Below, piece by piece: positions 53,177-64,000 of a stretch of DNA of 64,000 nt. Origin of the DNA: Prostheceraeus crozeri (taxonomy: Eukaryota; Platyhelminthes; Polycladida; Euryleptidae). A program made the translations under genes and the position numbers. The first letter of the stretch is position 1. Every line of letters begins with the position of its first letter. The notes under the pieces were generated by a model, which saw only the letters and a list, made by a program, of their open reading frames with translations, had not been told where the DNA came from and did not search any database. The stretch lies in NCBI GenBank assembly GCA_907163375.1, contig CAJQUW010003229.1, forward strand, positions 21,615 to 85,614. Reading direction: 5' to 3'.

Positions 53177-53692
53177 CAAATTAAGACACGACACGGTTAA
53201 AAAATTCGAAGAATCCAGGAAACGGAAGACGCCAAAGTTAAACAATTACCCTAGTGGAGAATCTTGTAAATAATTAGGTAATTAAAAGTCATGAATGAAT
53301 GAAATAATACTGACAACATAGAGTAACCTACTCTAGTATAGAGCAGGTACTGAAATACGTATAAAGGCAAGTCTACTCAACTAAAGACGGTAAGGGAAAT
53401 AAATTAAAACTTATAAACGATTTAATTTTTATCAAACAAGAAAGAAACCTAAAAAACCAAAAATAAGTTTGCTATGTATGGAGTCATCAGGGAGGAACCA
53501 TGTGGCTGCATGAAGCAAGGTTTCGGCCCCTAACCTCCAACCTATACCACATGGCGGGGCCAGGCCAACCATATCGAATGTACGATATGGAAGGTCTCTC
53601 CAAGCCTGAGGAAACATAGCAGAACCAAACCGAAAATAAATTTTTTAATATATTTGGACAAAAGGACGCACTTGAAACTAGAAGAGGTTATC
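53177..53692 (-). other. 3' non-coding part of Naiad unit 1
   Basis: Downstream of the stop codon on the minus strand. No further gene. The short frames in this part are antisense or downstream noise repeated in every unit. Confidence 0.6.
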
Positions 53693-56479
53693 TTAGCCCA
53701 ACATGCCAATGATGGATGGCATCTGGCGGGGTGAAAAACAACCAAACTTAAAAACGAGGAACCTATTCTTGGAGAAGGACTTAATGCAAGAATTAACCAG
53801 CAAATTATTCTTATAACCCCGTCCTTTAAAGATATCAAAAATGCCCTTAGCTCTTGATATGAAGGCGGAAGCATCAGAAGAAATCCTAGCGAATCTGATG
53901 AGTTGGGCAGCAAAGATGTTTAAGCCAGTGTTCAAAGGCATGTTACTCTCGGGGAAAGTATACAGCACCACTGGGAAGCTGAACTCATCAACCTTATGGT
54001 AAACCTCTGTGATGTAATGGCCACCATCTTCGATCCTGATTTTAACATCCAAATAATTAACACATTTGTTGTTGTCCCCGCTTCTGCAAGCCAAGAGATC
54101 TACCGGGTAGATTTCAGGAAGGATCTTATCAAAATGTTTGAAGTTAAACACACAAATGTCATCGACATACCTAGTGGTACGAGAGAGAAGTTTTGCTAAG
54201 CCAAATCTCCTACTCGCTAGGAGTCCCCTCACAAAATAAAACTCCCTGTAAGCCAAAAACAGGTCAGCTAAGAGCGAGCTGGAATTCCCACCCATAGGTA
54301 TGCCTCGAATTTGCTTGAAGACAAGTCCCCCGAAAGTGACAAAAGTGTTATTCAGGATAAAACTAATTGCATTAAGGAATTGGGTTTTGGACCAGCAGTG
54401 ATACCCTCTGTATTTTTTATTCGAGAAGAAGGTTCTATAATAGCCAATGCAAATAAAGCTCTTGGAATTGCTAAAAATTAACTCACATAAGTCTTTCAAG
54501 GACTCCATAACCTGGTCTAAATTAAGATTCGTATAGAGTGTGGAGAAATCATAAACTTGTAAGGAGTGGCAATTCAAACACGACATCCTGTCAAGGAATT
54601 CCCCAGAAGAGTTAATGCTCCAGAAGGCGTTCACACCAGAATTATGCTTGATGGAAAGGCAATAACTACTAAATTTGTCCCGGATCAATTGCAAACCTTT
54701 GTTCACCAGTATGGCCAAATCTTTGGAAGTGCTGTTCCTAGCACCAGCTATGAATCTACTTTTATACGGATCTTTGTGCAATTTAGGTATCCAGAAAAGT
54801 TTAGGTAAAACCATAAATTTATCTTTAACCGTTATGCCAAAGGAATCCTTGAGGGTGGTGCAATGTTCGGCAATTATGTCATTAATGGAAGAAATTACTG
54901 GTGCGTAAGTCTGATTACCAACAGCATTGAAACTTCTAAGGTCAAAGCCTAGTTCGTTCAAGAGGACAATGAGGTAATACTTCTTACACACAATGACAAA
55001 ATTGTTGGCGGCCTTATCCGCCGGAGTAATGACGTAATTCTTCTGAAAGTTTGAGATGAAGTTTTTACACTCCTTAGATCTTAGTACCTCGTGCGAATGC
55101 AAAGATGGAAAGCTAGAACTCAGGAAGGAAATGCGATTTCTAATTATCTTAAGGACAGCCTCCGACCAATTCTGGAAGTCAGAATTCTTAAGGGCGTATT
55201 TTCTGCAGGACTTTTCAATAAATGCAACTAGTGCATTTTTAACACTGACCCTAACAAAATCCCAAGACTTGTGAATAGGCTCTCTATAATTAGTGCCCTT
55301 AGCCATCAAATCCCTAAGTTTAGGGTTGGATATAATACTCAAGTCACCAGTAACCACGTGTGAAGCGGGCTTGTAGCAGAAGATAGAATCAGAACAAAGA
55401 CAAGGCTTGCTAATAAATTCTCTGATTTCATCAATAGAAGCATTCTTCAAGATCTGGTTGTAATTGAAGAGCTTCCGACCAATAGGGGTGGTGTATTTAA
55501 AGAAAACCTGTAGTGGACATTTACTACGAATTGGATTAGGCAACATACTGTTAACATGTGAATCAGCGAAAATGGAAGAAACTTTTAAGAGATCTACTTC
55601 TTTGCACTCAAAAGGGATAATAATAACTTCCCTGTCGATCTTATCAATGGAATCTTCGACTTTTAAGAATCTCGAACAGAAGGATTCGACTAGATACGAG
55701 CAGGTACCCGGCTTGCTAAGAGTAAAAGCAAGAAGTTGCTTAAGTGTGGTACGACTAAGAGACTTCAAAGTGATGTAAAATTCGTAAAACATGTTGGAAA
55801 AACAAAGGCTATTAACTTTATCGTAGAGAGACTCCAAGCATCCAGCCAAGATATTTCTCTTATTACTGCGAATCCCATGCCCTCTAGGTCTTCTAAGGAC
55901 CGGAGAAGAGAAGTACTGCTTATGTAAGGAACCTTTGGAGACACAACCAAAACCTTGAATTCTATCGTTCAAGCCAAGTGGGAAGATTGTACATAGTGTT
56001 TTAATCCAAAAATCCTCCCTCTTCAGAAGCTCCCTATCCCTAAGGTCAGAATTATCAGAGAAGTTGGAATCTACATGGTCTATAATTTGCAATTTAATGT
56101 TGCAAAAATTATGACCATCTTGTCTAAAGTGCTCATAAAGGAAAGTAGTGGGTTTTGAGGATGCATGGTAACGGTGACCATTCAACCTAGCATTTAAAGA
56201 TTGGGTGGTTTTGCCAACATATTGGAACCCGCAATCGCTGCAAGAAATGAGATAGATTACAAAGCTGGATTTGCAATCGAAAGAACCACTCAAATCTATG
56301 AGAAAAGCCTTTCTAGTGGTGTTTGATACGAAAAAGGAAGATTTATGTATGGACCCACAACATAAGCACCCTTTTCTATTACAACTGTCAATAGAAAAGG
56401 AACCCGTGCTATCGGCTACATAAGCCTTTTTCTTAATACTGTAAGGGTAATGGTATCTAACTCTAGAAGCCGCAAGCAA
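53693..56479 (-). CDS. Naiad-type Penelope-like reverse transcriptase, intact copy
   Basis: A 928-codon open frame. Residues 33-41 form the Cys cluster CNRKGCLCC. The GIY-YIG nuclease spans about 74-170: VIYLISCSDCGFQYVGKTTQ, Arg98 in LNARLNGHR, and REDFWIKTLCTIFPLGLN with the likely Glu. A middle region follows. The RT part begins with NYVITPADKAANNFVIV, then WIPKLHKDPYKSRFIAGARN, motif A VYDFSTLYTNL (about 640), motif B IRGIPMGGNSSS (about 725), motif C RYVDDICVF (about 768), and VNYLDVKIRIED. The protein would nick target DNA and reverse-transcribe the element's RNA. No in-frame UGA is seen, so this is not one of the selenoprotein Naiads. The nearest upstream signals are in the 1 kb before the next unit's stop. 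Confidence 0.9.
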   Translation of the reverse strand: MLAASRVRYHYPYSIKKKAYVADSTGSFSIDSCNRKGCLCCGSIHKSSFFVSNTTRKAFLIDLSGSFDCKSSFVIYLISCSDCGFQYVGKTTQSLNARLNGHRYHASSKPTTFLYEHFRQDGHNFCNIKLQIIDHVDSNFSDNSDLRDRELLKREDFWIKTLCTIFPLGLNDRIQGFGCVSKGSLHKQYFSSPVLRRPRGHGIRSNKRNILAGCLESLYDKVNSLCFSNMFYEFYITLKSLSRTTLKQLLAFTLSKPGTCSYLVESFCSRFLKVEDSIDKIDREVIIIPFECKEVDLLKVSSIFADSHVNSMLPNPIRSKCPLQVFFKYTTPIGRKLFNYNQILKNASIDEIREFISKPCLCSDSIFCYKPASHVVTGDLSIISNPKLRDLMAKGTNYREPIHKSWDFVRVSVKNALVAFIEKSCRKYALKNSDFQNWSEAVLKIIRNRISFLSSSFPSLHSHEVLRSKECKNFISNFQKNYVITPADKAANNFVIVCKKYYLIVLLNELGFDLRSFNAVGNQTYAPVISSINDIIAEHCTTLKDSFGITVKDKFMVLPKLFWIPKLHKDPYKSRFIAGARNSTSKDLAILVNKGLQLIRDKFSSYCLSIKHNSGVNAFWSINSSGEFLDRMSCLNCHSLQVYDFSTLYTNLNLDQVMESLKDLCELIFSNSKSFICIGYYRTFFSNKKYRGYHCWSKTQFLNAISFILNNTFVTFGGLVFKQIRGIPMGGNSSSLLADLFLAYREFYFVRGLLASRRFGLAKLLSRTTRYVDDICVFNFKHFDKILPEIYPVDLLACRSGDNNKCVNYLDVKIRIEDGGHYITEVYHKVDEFSFPVVLYTFPESNMPLNTGLNIFAAQLIRFARISSDASAFISRAKGIFDIFKGRGYKNNLLVNSCIKSFSKNRFLVFKFGCFSPRQMPSIIGMLG

Positions 56480-57516
56480 AGTTTTTATTGTTACCCCTTG
56501 TCGAATAAGGCAAAATTCTAGGACTATGTGCTCTCAAAGCCCAAGGGCAACAGGCCGGACTGTAACCTATTGGCGAGGGGCTGCCTCGCTGAGGCGGGCG
56601 TTAACAGTCAATGGATCTAAACAGACCCTCCCACCTTCACTAGCAATGCCTGGCGATTAGGATTTCGGCCAAACTCCATAATCTTATAACCGGATCAAAA
56701 CTAGCAGCTAATACAATATTGAAGGCAGTAATAGCTTATCACCTTAATACTTAGAATAACATGGAAGAAAATCAACGTCGAATCCTAAAAAATGCAAGAG
56801 TGAACGAAGAGAAAGATTGATAATAAGATCAAACCAATAAATAAATGGCAAATTGCAATAATAATAATAATATGCCTACCAGTAAAATAACTATGAGACC
56901 TATTACAAAAAAGAATACATGTGACGTGAATAACTAATGCACTTACACTGAAAGATGGGGACTCGGTCCACACAATGCTATCAGCTCAGTACTCATTAAT
57001 CAAATTAAGACACGACACGGTTAAAAAATTCGAAGAATCCAGGAAACGGAAGACGCCAAAGTTAAACAATTACCCTAGTGGAGAATCTTGTAAATAATTA
57101 GGTAATTAAAAGTCATGAATGAATGAAATAATACTGACAACATAGAGTAACCTACTCTAGTATAGAGCAGGTACTGAAATACGTATAAAGGCAAGTCTAC
57201 TCAACTAAAGACGGTAAGGGAAATAAATTAAAACTTATAAACGATTTAATTTTTATCAAACAAGAAAGAAACCTAAAAAACCAAAAATAAGTTTGCTATG
57301 TATGGAGTCATCAGGGAGGAACCATGTGGCTGCATGAAGCAAGGTTTCGGCCCCTAACCTCCAACCTATACCACATGGCGGGGCCAGGCCAACCATATCG
57401 AATGTACGATATGGAAGGTCTCTCCAAGCCTGAGGAAACATAGCAGAACCAAACCGAAAATAAATTTTTTAATATATTTGGACAAAAGGACGCACTTGAA
57501 ACTAGAAGAGGTTATC
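56480..57516 (-). other. Inter-frame region at the unit 1/unit 2 junction
   Basis: About 1 kb: the 5' leader of unit 1 (56480-57000) and the 3' end of unit 2 (57001-57516). The GC-rich patch GGCGAGGGGCTGCCTCGCTG (56571-56590) can form a hairpin and may be part of the leader structure or promoter. In a tandem array the upstream unit's tail would serve as promoter region. No canonical promoter is identifiable. Confidence 0.5.
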
Positions 57517-60317
57517 TTAGCCCAACATGCCAATGATGGATGGCATCTGGCGGGGTGAAAAACAACCAAACTTAAAAACGAGGAACCTATTCTTGGAGAA
57601 GGACTTAATGCAAGAATTAACCAGCAAATTATTCTTATAACCCCGTCCTTTAAAGATATCAAAAATGCCCTTAGCTCTTGATATGAAGGCGGAAGCATCA
57701 GAAGAAATCCTAGCGAATCTGATGAGTTGGGCAGCAAAGATGTTTAAGCCAGTGTTCAAAGGCATGTTACTCTCGGGGAAAGTATACAGCACCACTGGGA
57801 AGCTGAACTCATCAACCTTATGGTAAACCTCTGTGATGTAATGGCCACCATCTTCGATCCTGATTTTAACATCCAAATAATTAACACATTTGTTGTTGTC
57901 CCCGCTTCTGCAAGCCAAGAGATCTACCGGGTAGATTTCAGGAAGGATCTTATCAAAATGTTTGAAGTTAAACACACAAATGTCATCGACATACCTAGTG
58001 GTACGAGAGAGAAGTTTTGCTAAGCCAAATCTCCTACTCGCTAGGAGTCCCCTCACAAAATAAAACTCCCTGTAAGCCAAAAACAGGTCAGCTAAGAGCG
58101 AGCTGGAATTCCCACCCATAGGTATGCCTCGAATTTGCTTGAAGACAAGTCCCCCGAAAGTGACAAAAGTGTTATTCAGGATAAAACTAATTGCATTAAG
58201 GAATTGGGTTTTGGACCAGCAGTGATACCCTCTGTATTTTTTATTCGAGAAGAAGGTTCTATAATAGCCAATGCAAATAAAGCTCTTGGAATTGCTAAAA
58301 ATTAACTCACATAAGTCTTTCAAGGACTCCATAACCTGGTCTAAATTAAGATTCGTATAGAGTGTGGAGAAATCATAAACTTGTAAGGAGTGGCAATTCA
58401 AACACGACATCCTGTCAAGGAATTCCCCAGAAGAGTTAATGCTCCAGAAGGCGTTCACACCAGAATTATGCTTGATGGAAAGGCAATAACTACTAAATTT
58501 GTCCCGGATCAATTGCAAACCTTTGTTCACCAGTATGGCCAAATCTTTGGAAGTGCTGTTCCTAGCACCAGCTATGAATCTACTTTTATACGGATCTTTG
58601 TGCAATTTAGGTATCCAGAAAAGTTTAGGTAAAACCATAAATTTATCTTTAACCGTTATGCCAAAGGAATCCTTGAGGGTGGTGCAATGTTCGGCAATTA
58701 TGTCATTAATGGAAGAAATTACTGGTGCGTAAGTCTGATTACCAACAGCATTGAAACTTCTAAGGTCAAAGCCTAGTTCGTTCAAGAGGACAATGAGGTA
58801 ATACTTCTTACACACAATGACAAAATTGTTGGCGGCCTTATCCGCCGGAGTAATGACGTAATTCTTCTGAAAGTTTGAGATGAAGTTTTTACACTCCTTA
58901 GATCTTAGTACCTCGTGCGAATGCAAAGATGGAAAGCTAGAACTCAGGAAGGAAATGCGATTTCTAATTATCTTAAGGACAGCCTCCGACCAATTCTGGA
59001 AGTCAGAATTCTTAAGGGCGTATTTTCTGCAGGACTTTTCAATAAATGCAACTAGTGCATTTTTAACACTGACCCTAACAAAATCCCAAGACTTGTGAAT
59101 AGGCTCTCTATAATTAGTGCCCTTAGCCATCAAATCCCTAAGTTTAGGGTTGGATATAATACTCAAGTCACCAGTAACCACGTGTGAAGCGGGCTTGTAG
59201 CAGAAGATAGAATCAGAACAAAGACAAGGCTTGCTAATAAATTCTCTGATTTCATCAATAGAAGCATTCTTCAAGATCTGGTTGTAATTGAAGAGCTTCC
59301 GACCAATAGGGGTGGTGTATTTAAAGAAAACCTGTAGTGGACATTTACTACGAATTGGATTAGGCAACATACTGTTAACATGTGAATCAGCGAAAATGGA
59401 AGAAACTTTTAAGAGATCTACTTCTTTGCACTCAAAAGGGATAATAATAACTTCCCTGTCGATCTTATCAATGGAATCTTCGACTTTTAAGAATCTCGAA
59501 CAGAAGGATTCGACTAGATACGAGCAGGTACCCGGCTTGCTAAGAGTAAAAGCAAGAAGTTGCTTAAGTGTGGTACGACTAAGAGACTTCAAAGTGATGT
59601 AAAATTCGTAAAACATGTTGGAAAAACAAAGGCTATTAATTTTATCGTAGAGAGACTCCAAGCATCCAGCCAAGATATTTCTCTTATTACTGCGAATCCC
59701 ATGCCCTCTAGGTCTTCTAAGGACCGGAGAAGAGAAGTACTGCTTATGTAAGGAACCTTTGGAGACACAACCAAAACCTTGAATTCTATCGTTCAAGCCA
59801 AGTGGGAAGATTGTACATAGTGTTTTAATCCAAAAATCCTCCCTCTTCAGAAGCTCCCTATCCCTAAGGTCAGAATTATCAGAGAAGTTGGAATCTACAT
59901 GGTCTATAATTTGCAATTTAATGTTGCAAAAATTATGACCATCTTGTCTAAAGTGCTCATAAAGGAAAGTAGTGGGTTTTGAGGATGCATGGTAACGGTG
60001 ACCATTCAACCTAGCATTTAAAGATTGGGTGGTTTTGCCAACATATTGGAACCCGCAATCGCTGCAAGAAATGAGATAGATTACAAAGCTGGATTTGCAA
60101 TCGAAAGAACCACTCAAATCTATGAGAAAAGCCTTTCTAGTGGCGATACGAATAATAGTGGTGATACGAAAAAGGAAGATTTATGTATGGACCCACAACA
60201 TAAGCACCCTTTTCTATTACAACTGTCAATAGAAAAGGAACCCGTGCTATCGGCTACATAAGCCTTTTTCTTAATACTGTAAGGGTAATGGTATCTAACT
60301 CTAGAAGCCGCAAGCAA
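57517..60317 (-). pseudogene. Naiad-type reverse transcriptase, unit 2
   Basis: Same protein as unit 1, with one Val-to-Ile change at KINSLCF. A small insertion at about 60144-60165, which duplicates a GTGGTGATACGAA-like word, shifts the frame between the Cys cluster and the GIY-YIG core. The C-terminal 866 codons are open (57517-60117). The RT motifs are all present. A translation start at an internal Met (MSGSFDCKSSF) would keep the GIY-YIG core but lose the Cys cluster. Confidence 0.85.
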
Positions 60318-60837
60318 AGTTTTTATTGTTACCCCTTGTCGAATAAGGCAAAATTCTAGGACTATGTGCTCTCAAAGCCCAAGGGCAACAGGCCGGACTG
60401 TAACCTATTGGCGAGGGGCTGCCTCGCTGAGGCGGGCGTTAACAGTCAATGGATCTAAACAGACCCTCCACCTTCACTAGCAATGCCTGGCGATTAGGAT
60501 TTCGGCCAAACTCCATAATCTTATAACCGGATCAAAACTAGCAGCTAATACAATATTGAAGGCAGTAATAGCTTATCACCTTAATACTTAGAATAACATG
60601 GAAGAAAATCAACGTCGAATCCTAAAAAATGCAAGAGTGAACGAAGAGAAAGATTGATAATAAGATCAAACCAATAAATAAATGGCAAATTGCAATAATA
60701 ATAATAATATGCCTACCAGTAAAATAACTATGAGACCTATTACAAAAAAGAATACATGTGACGTGAATAACTAATGCACTTACACTGAAAGATGGGGACT
60801 CGGTCCACACAATGCTATCAGCTCAGTACTCATTAAT

Positions 60838-63800
60838 CAAATTAAGACACGACACGGTTAAAAAATTCGAAGAATCCAGGAAACGGAAGACGCCAAAGTT
60901 AAACAATTACCCTAGTGGAGAATCTTGTAAATAATTAGGTAATTAAAAGTCATGAATGAATGAAATAATACTGACAACATAGAGTAACCTACTCTAGTAT
61001 AGAGCAGGTACTGAAATACGTATAAAGGCAAGTCTACTCAACTAAAGACGGTAAGGGAAATAAATTAAAACTTATAAACGATTTAATTTTTATCAAACAA
61101 GAAAGAAACCTAAAAAACCAAAAATAAGTTTGCTATGTATGGAGTCATCAGGGAGGAACCATGTGGCTGCATGAAGCAAGGTTTCGGCCCCTAACCTCCA
61201 ACCTATACCACATGGCGGGGCCAGGCCAACCATATCGAATGTACGATATGGAAGGTCTCTCCAAGCCTGAGGAAACATAGCAGAACCAAACCGAAAATAA
61301 ATTTTTTAATATATTTGGACAAAAGGACGCACTTGAAACTAGAAGAGGTTATCTTAGCCCAACATGCCAATGATGGATGGCATCTGGCGGGGTGAAAAAC
61401 AACCAAACTTAAAAACGAGGAACCTATTCTTGGAGAAGGACTTAATGCAAGAATTAACCAGCAAATTATTCTTATAACCCCGTCCTTTAAAGATATCAAA
61501 AATGCCCTTAGCTCTTGATATGAAGGCGGAAGCATCAGAAGAAATCCTAGCGAATCTGATGAGTTGGGCAGCAAAGATGTTTAAGCCAGTGTTCAAAGGC
61601 ATGTTACTCTCGGGGAAAGTATACAGCACCACTGGGAAGCTGAACTCATCAACCTTATGGTAAACCTCTGTGATGTAATGGCCACCATCTTCGATCCTGA
61701 TTTTAACATCCAAATAATTAACACATTTGTTGTTGTCCCCGCTTCTGCAAGCCAAGAGATCTACCGGGTAGATTTCAGGAAGGATCTTATCAAAATGTTT
61801 GAAGTTAAACACACAAATGTCATCGACATACCTAGTGGTACGAGAGAGAAGTTTTGCTAAGCCAAATCTCCTACTCGCTAGGAGTCCCCTCACAAAATAA
61901 AACTCCCTGTAAGCCAAAAACAGGTCAGCTAAGAGCGAGCTGGAATTCCCACCCATAGGTATGCCTCGAATTTGCTTGAAGACAAGTCCCCCGAAAGTGA
62001 CAAAAGTGTTATTCAGGATAAAACTAATTGCATTAAGGAATTGGGTTTTGGACCAGCAGTGATACCCTCTGTATTTTTTATTCGAGAAGAAGGTTCTATA
62101 ATAGCCAATGCAAATAAAGCTCTTGGAATTGCTAAAAATTAACTCACATAAGTCTTTCAAGGACTCCATAACCTGGTCTAAATTAAGATTCGTATAGAGT
62201 GTGGAGAAATCATAAACTTGTAAGGAGTGGCAAATTCAAACACGACATCCTGTCAAGGAATTCCCCAGAAGAGTTAATGCTCCAGAAGGCGTTCACACCA
62301 GAATTATGCTTGATGGAAAGGCAATAACTACTAAATTTGTCCCGGATCAATTGCAAACCTTTGTTCACCAGTATGGCCAAATCTTTGGAAGTGCTGTTCC
62401 TAGCACCAGCTATGAATCTACTTTTATACGGATCTTTGTGCAATTTAGGTATCCAGAAAAGTTTAGGTAAAACCATAAATTTATCTTTAACCGTTATGCC
62501 AAAGGAATCCTTGAGGGTGGTGCAATGTTCGGCAATTATGTCATTAATGGAAGAAATTACTGGTGCGTAAGTCTGATTACCAACAGCATTGAAACTTCTA
62601 AGGTCAAAGCCTAGTTCGTTCAAGAGGACAATGAGGTAATACTTCTTACACACAATGACAAAATTGTTGGCGGCCTTATCCGCCGGAGTAATGACGTAAT
62701 TCTTCTGAAAGTTTGAGATGAAGTTTTTACACTCCTTAGATCTTAGTACCTCGTGCGAATGCAAAGATGGAAAGCTAGAACTCAGGAAGGAAATGCGATT
62801 TCTAATTATCTTAAGGACAGCCTCCGACCAATTCTGGAAGTCAGAATTCTTAAGGGCGTATTTTCTGCAGGACTTTTCAATAAATGCAACTAGTGCATTT
62901 TTAACACTGACCCTAACAAAATCCCAAGACTTGTGAATAGGCTCTCTATAATTAGTGCCCTTAGCCATCAAATCCCTAAGTTTAGGGTTGGATATAATAC
63001 TCAAGTCACCAGTAACCACGTGTGAAGCGGGCTTGTAGCAGAAGATAGAATCAGAACAAAGACAAGGCTTGCTAATAAATTCTCTGATTTCATCAATAGA
63101 AGCATTCTTCAAGATCTGGTTGTAATTGAAGAGCTTCCGACCAATAGGGGTGGTGTATTTAAAGAAAACCTGTAGTGGACATTTACTACGAATTGGATTA
63201 GGCAACATACTGTTAACATGTGAATCAGCGAAAATGGAAGAAACTTTTAAGAGATCTACTTCTTTGCACTCAAAAGGGATAATAATAACTTCCCTGTCGA
63301 TCTTATCAATGGAATCTTCGACTTTTAAGAATCTCGAACAGAAGGATTCGACTAGATACGAGCAGGTACCCGGCTTGCTAAGAGTAAAAGCAAGAAGTTG
63401 CTTAAGTGTGGTACGACTAAGAGACTTCAAAGTGATGTAAAATTCGTAAAACATGTTGGAAAAACAAAGGCTATTAATTTTATCGTAGAGAGACTCCAAG
63501 CATCCAGCCAAGATATTTCTCTTATTACTGCGAATCCCATGCCCTCTAGGTCTTCTAAGGACCGGAGAAGAGAAGTACTGCTTATGTAAGGAACCTTTGG
63601 AGACACAACCAAAACCTTGAATTCTATCGTTCAAGCCAAGTGGGAAGATTGTACATAGTGTTTTAATCCAAAAATCCTCCCTCTTCAGAAGCTCCCTATC
63701 CCTAAGGTCAGAATTATCAGAGAAGTTGGAATCTACATGGTCTATAATTTGCAATTTAATGTTGCAAAAATTATGACCATCTTGTCTAAAGTGCTCATAA

Positions 63801-64000
63801 AGGAAAGTAGTGGGTTTTGAGGATGCATGGTAACGGTGACCATTCAACCTAGCATTTAAAGATTGGGTGGTTTTGCCAACATATTGGAACCCGCAATCGC
63901 TGCAAGAAATGAGATAGATTACAAAGCTGGATTTGCAATCGAAAGAACCACTCAAATCTATGAGAAAAGCCTTTCTAGTGGTGTTTGATACGAAAAAGGA
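60838..64000 (-). pseudogene. Naiad unit 3 with reverse transcriptase, runs off the window
   Basis: The unit continues beyond 64000, so its 5' end is not seen. The frame has one extra A in a short A run near 62232, separating 62210-63955 (GIY-YIG and fingers part) from 61354-62169 (palm, with RYVDDICVF). It shares the Ile of unit 2 at KINSLCF but has unit 1's version of the N-terminal site (GTGGTGTTTGATACG at 63978-63992), so units have mixed histories. Confidence 0.85.

Larger units (their letters stand above)
53177..64000 (-). mobile_element. Head-to-tail array of Naiad-type Penelope-like elements
   Basis: Three units follow one another without spacer: 53177-57000 (3,824 bp), 57001-60837 (3,837 bp) and 60838 to beyond the window. 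Each begins CAAATTAAGACACGACACGG and ends CTCAGTACTCATTAAT. The units look more than 99 percent alike by eye. The encoded protein has GIY-YIG at the N-terminus and RT at the C-terminus, the permuted order of the Naiad/Chlamys clade of Penelope-like elements. Confidence 0.88.

Noticed and set aside
53480-53530. Possible hammerhead in Naiad 3' region (CTGATGA and GAAACC on the minus strand)
   Set aside because: The boxes are in an order that leaves no loop for stem I (only five bases between the cleavage site and CTGATGA), so a hammerhead cannot form.
53432-53913. Two minus-strand frames (61 and 123 codons) at the end of each Naiad unit
   Set aside because: They overlap or follow the RT frame in other phases and have no motifs.
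53996-55927. Several plus-strand frames of 60-104 codons repeated in each Naiad unit
   Set aside because: They are antisense to the RT frame and recur only because the units are copies.
1-64000. Giant-virus or bacterial contig
   Set aside because: Adenovirus-like and A32-like genes occur, but within Polintons with target duplications nested in Gypsy, LINE and Penelope-like sequences, which means an animal chromosome.

Overview
This looks like nuclear DNA of an invertebrate animal. It is AT-rich, has no bacterial operon layout and no recognisable host gene, and is built almost wholly of mobile elements inserted into one another. The species cannot be told. The element mix (Mag-like Gypsy, Polintons, Naiad-type Penelope-like elements, a CR1/L2-like LINE, Harbinger, Tc1/mariner, a tRNA-headed SINE with a hammerhead ribozyme) is typical of many invertebrate lineages.

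Left half (1-36990): a Mag-like Gypsy element (gag, protease, then RT/RNase H) is split inside its protease gene by a 34 kb Polinton, 'element A' (1416-35543, flanked by TAATGTC). Element A is split inside its penton-like capsid gene by a second Polinton, 'element B' (3511-19905, 16.4 kb, 6-bp target duplication TGAAGT). Element A also carries a Harbinger transposon in its packaging ATPase gene (20915-22327), which holds a 309-bp MITE with a 9-bp target duplication, and a 5'-truncated LINE in its right terminal repeat (32568-34970).

Middle (36990-42810): the truncated Gypsy end, a TA microsatellite, a Penelope-like remnant with a GIY-YIG reading frame between inverted repeats, a SINE-like unit with Pol III boxes and a hammerhead ribozyme on the minus strand, about 2.6 kb with no recognisable gene, and a decayed Tc1/mariner transposase.

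Right half (42811-64000): a third Polinton, 'element C', is cut at 53176 inside its DNA polymerase gene by a head-to-tail array of Naiad-type Penelope-like elements (period about 3.83 kb; two full units and part of a third). The first unit has an intact 928-codon frame.

The Polintons share a virion block: adenain-like protease, PLA2-integrase, pX-like and pVI-like membrane-active proteins, double-jelly-roll capsid protein, fibre-like coiled coil and a plus-strand gene of unknown role. Each also has a replication/packaging block: family B polymerase, A32-like ATPase, penton-like protein and two terminal genes. B and C have nearly the same virion block but different polymerases in opposite orientations, which indicates module exchange. 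All three are peppered with short GC-rich hairpins, some inside reading frames. All three are broken fossils with several to many breaks, although the terminal repeats of B look nearly identical, so that insertion seems recent.
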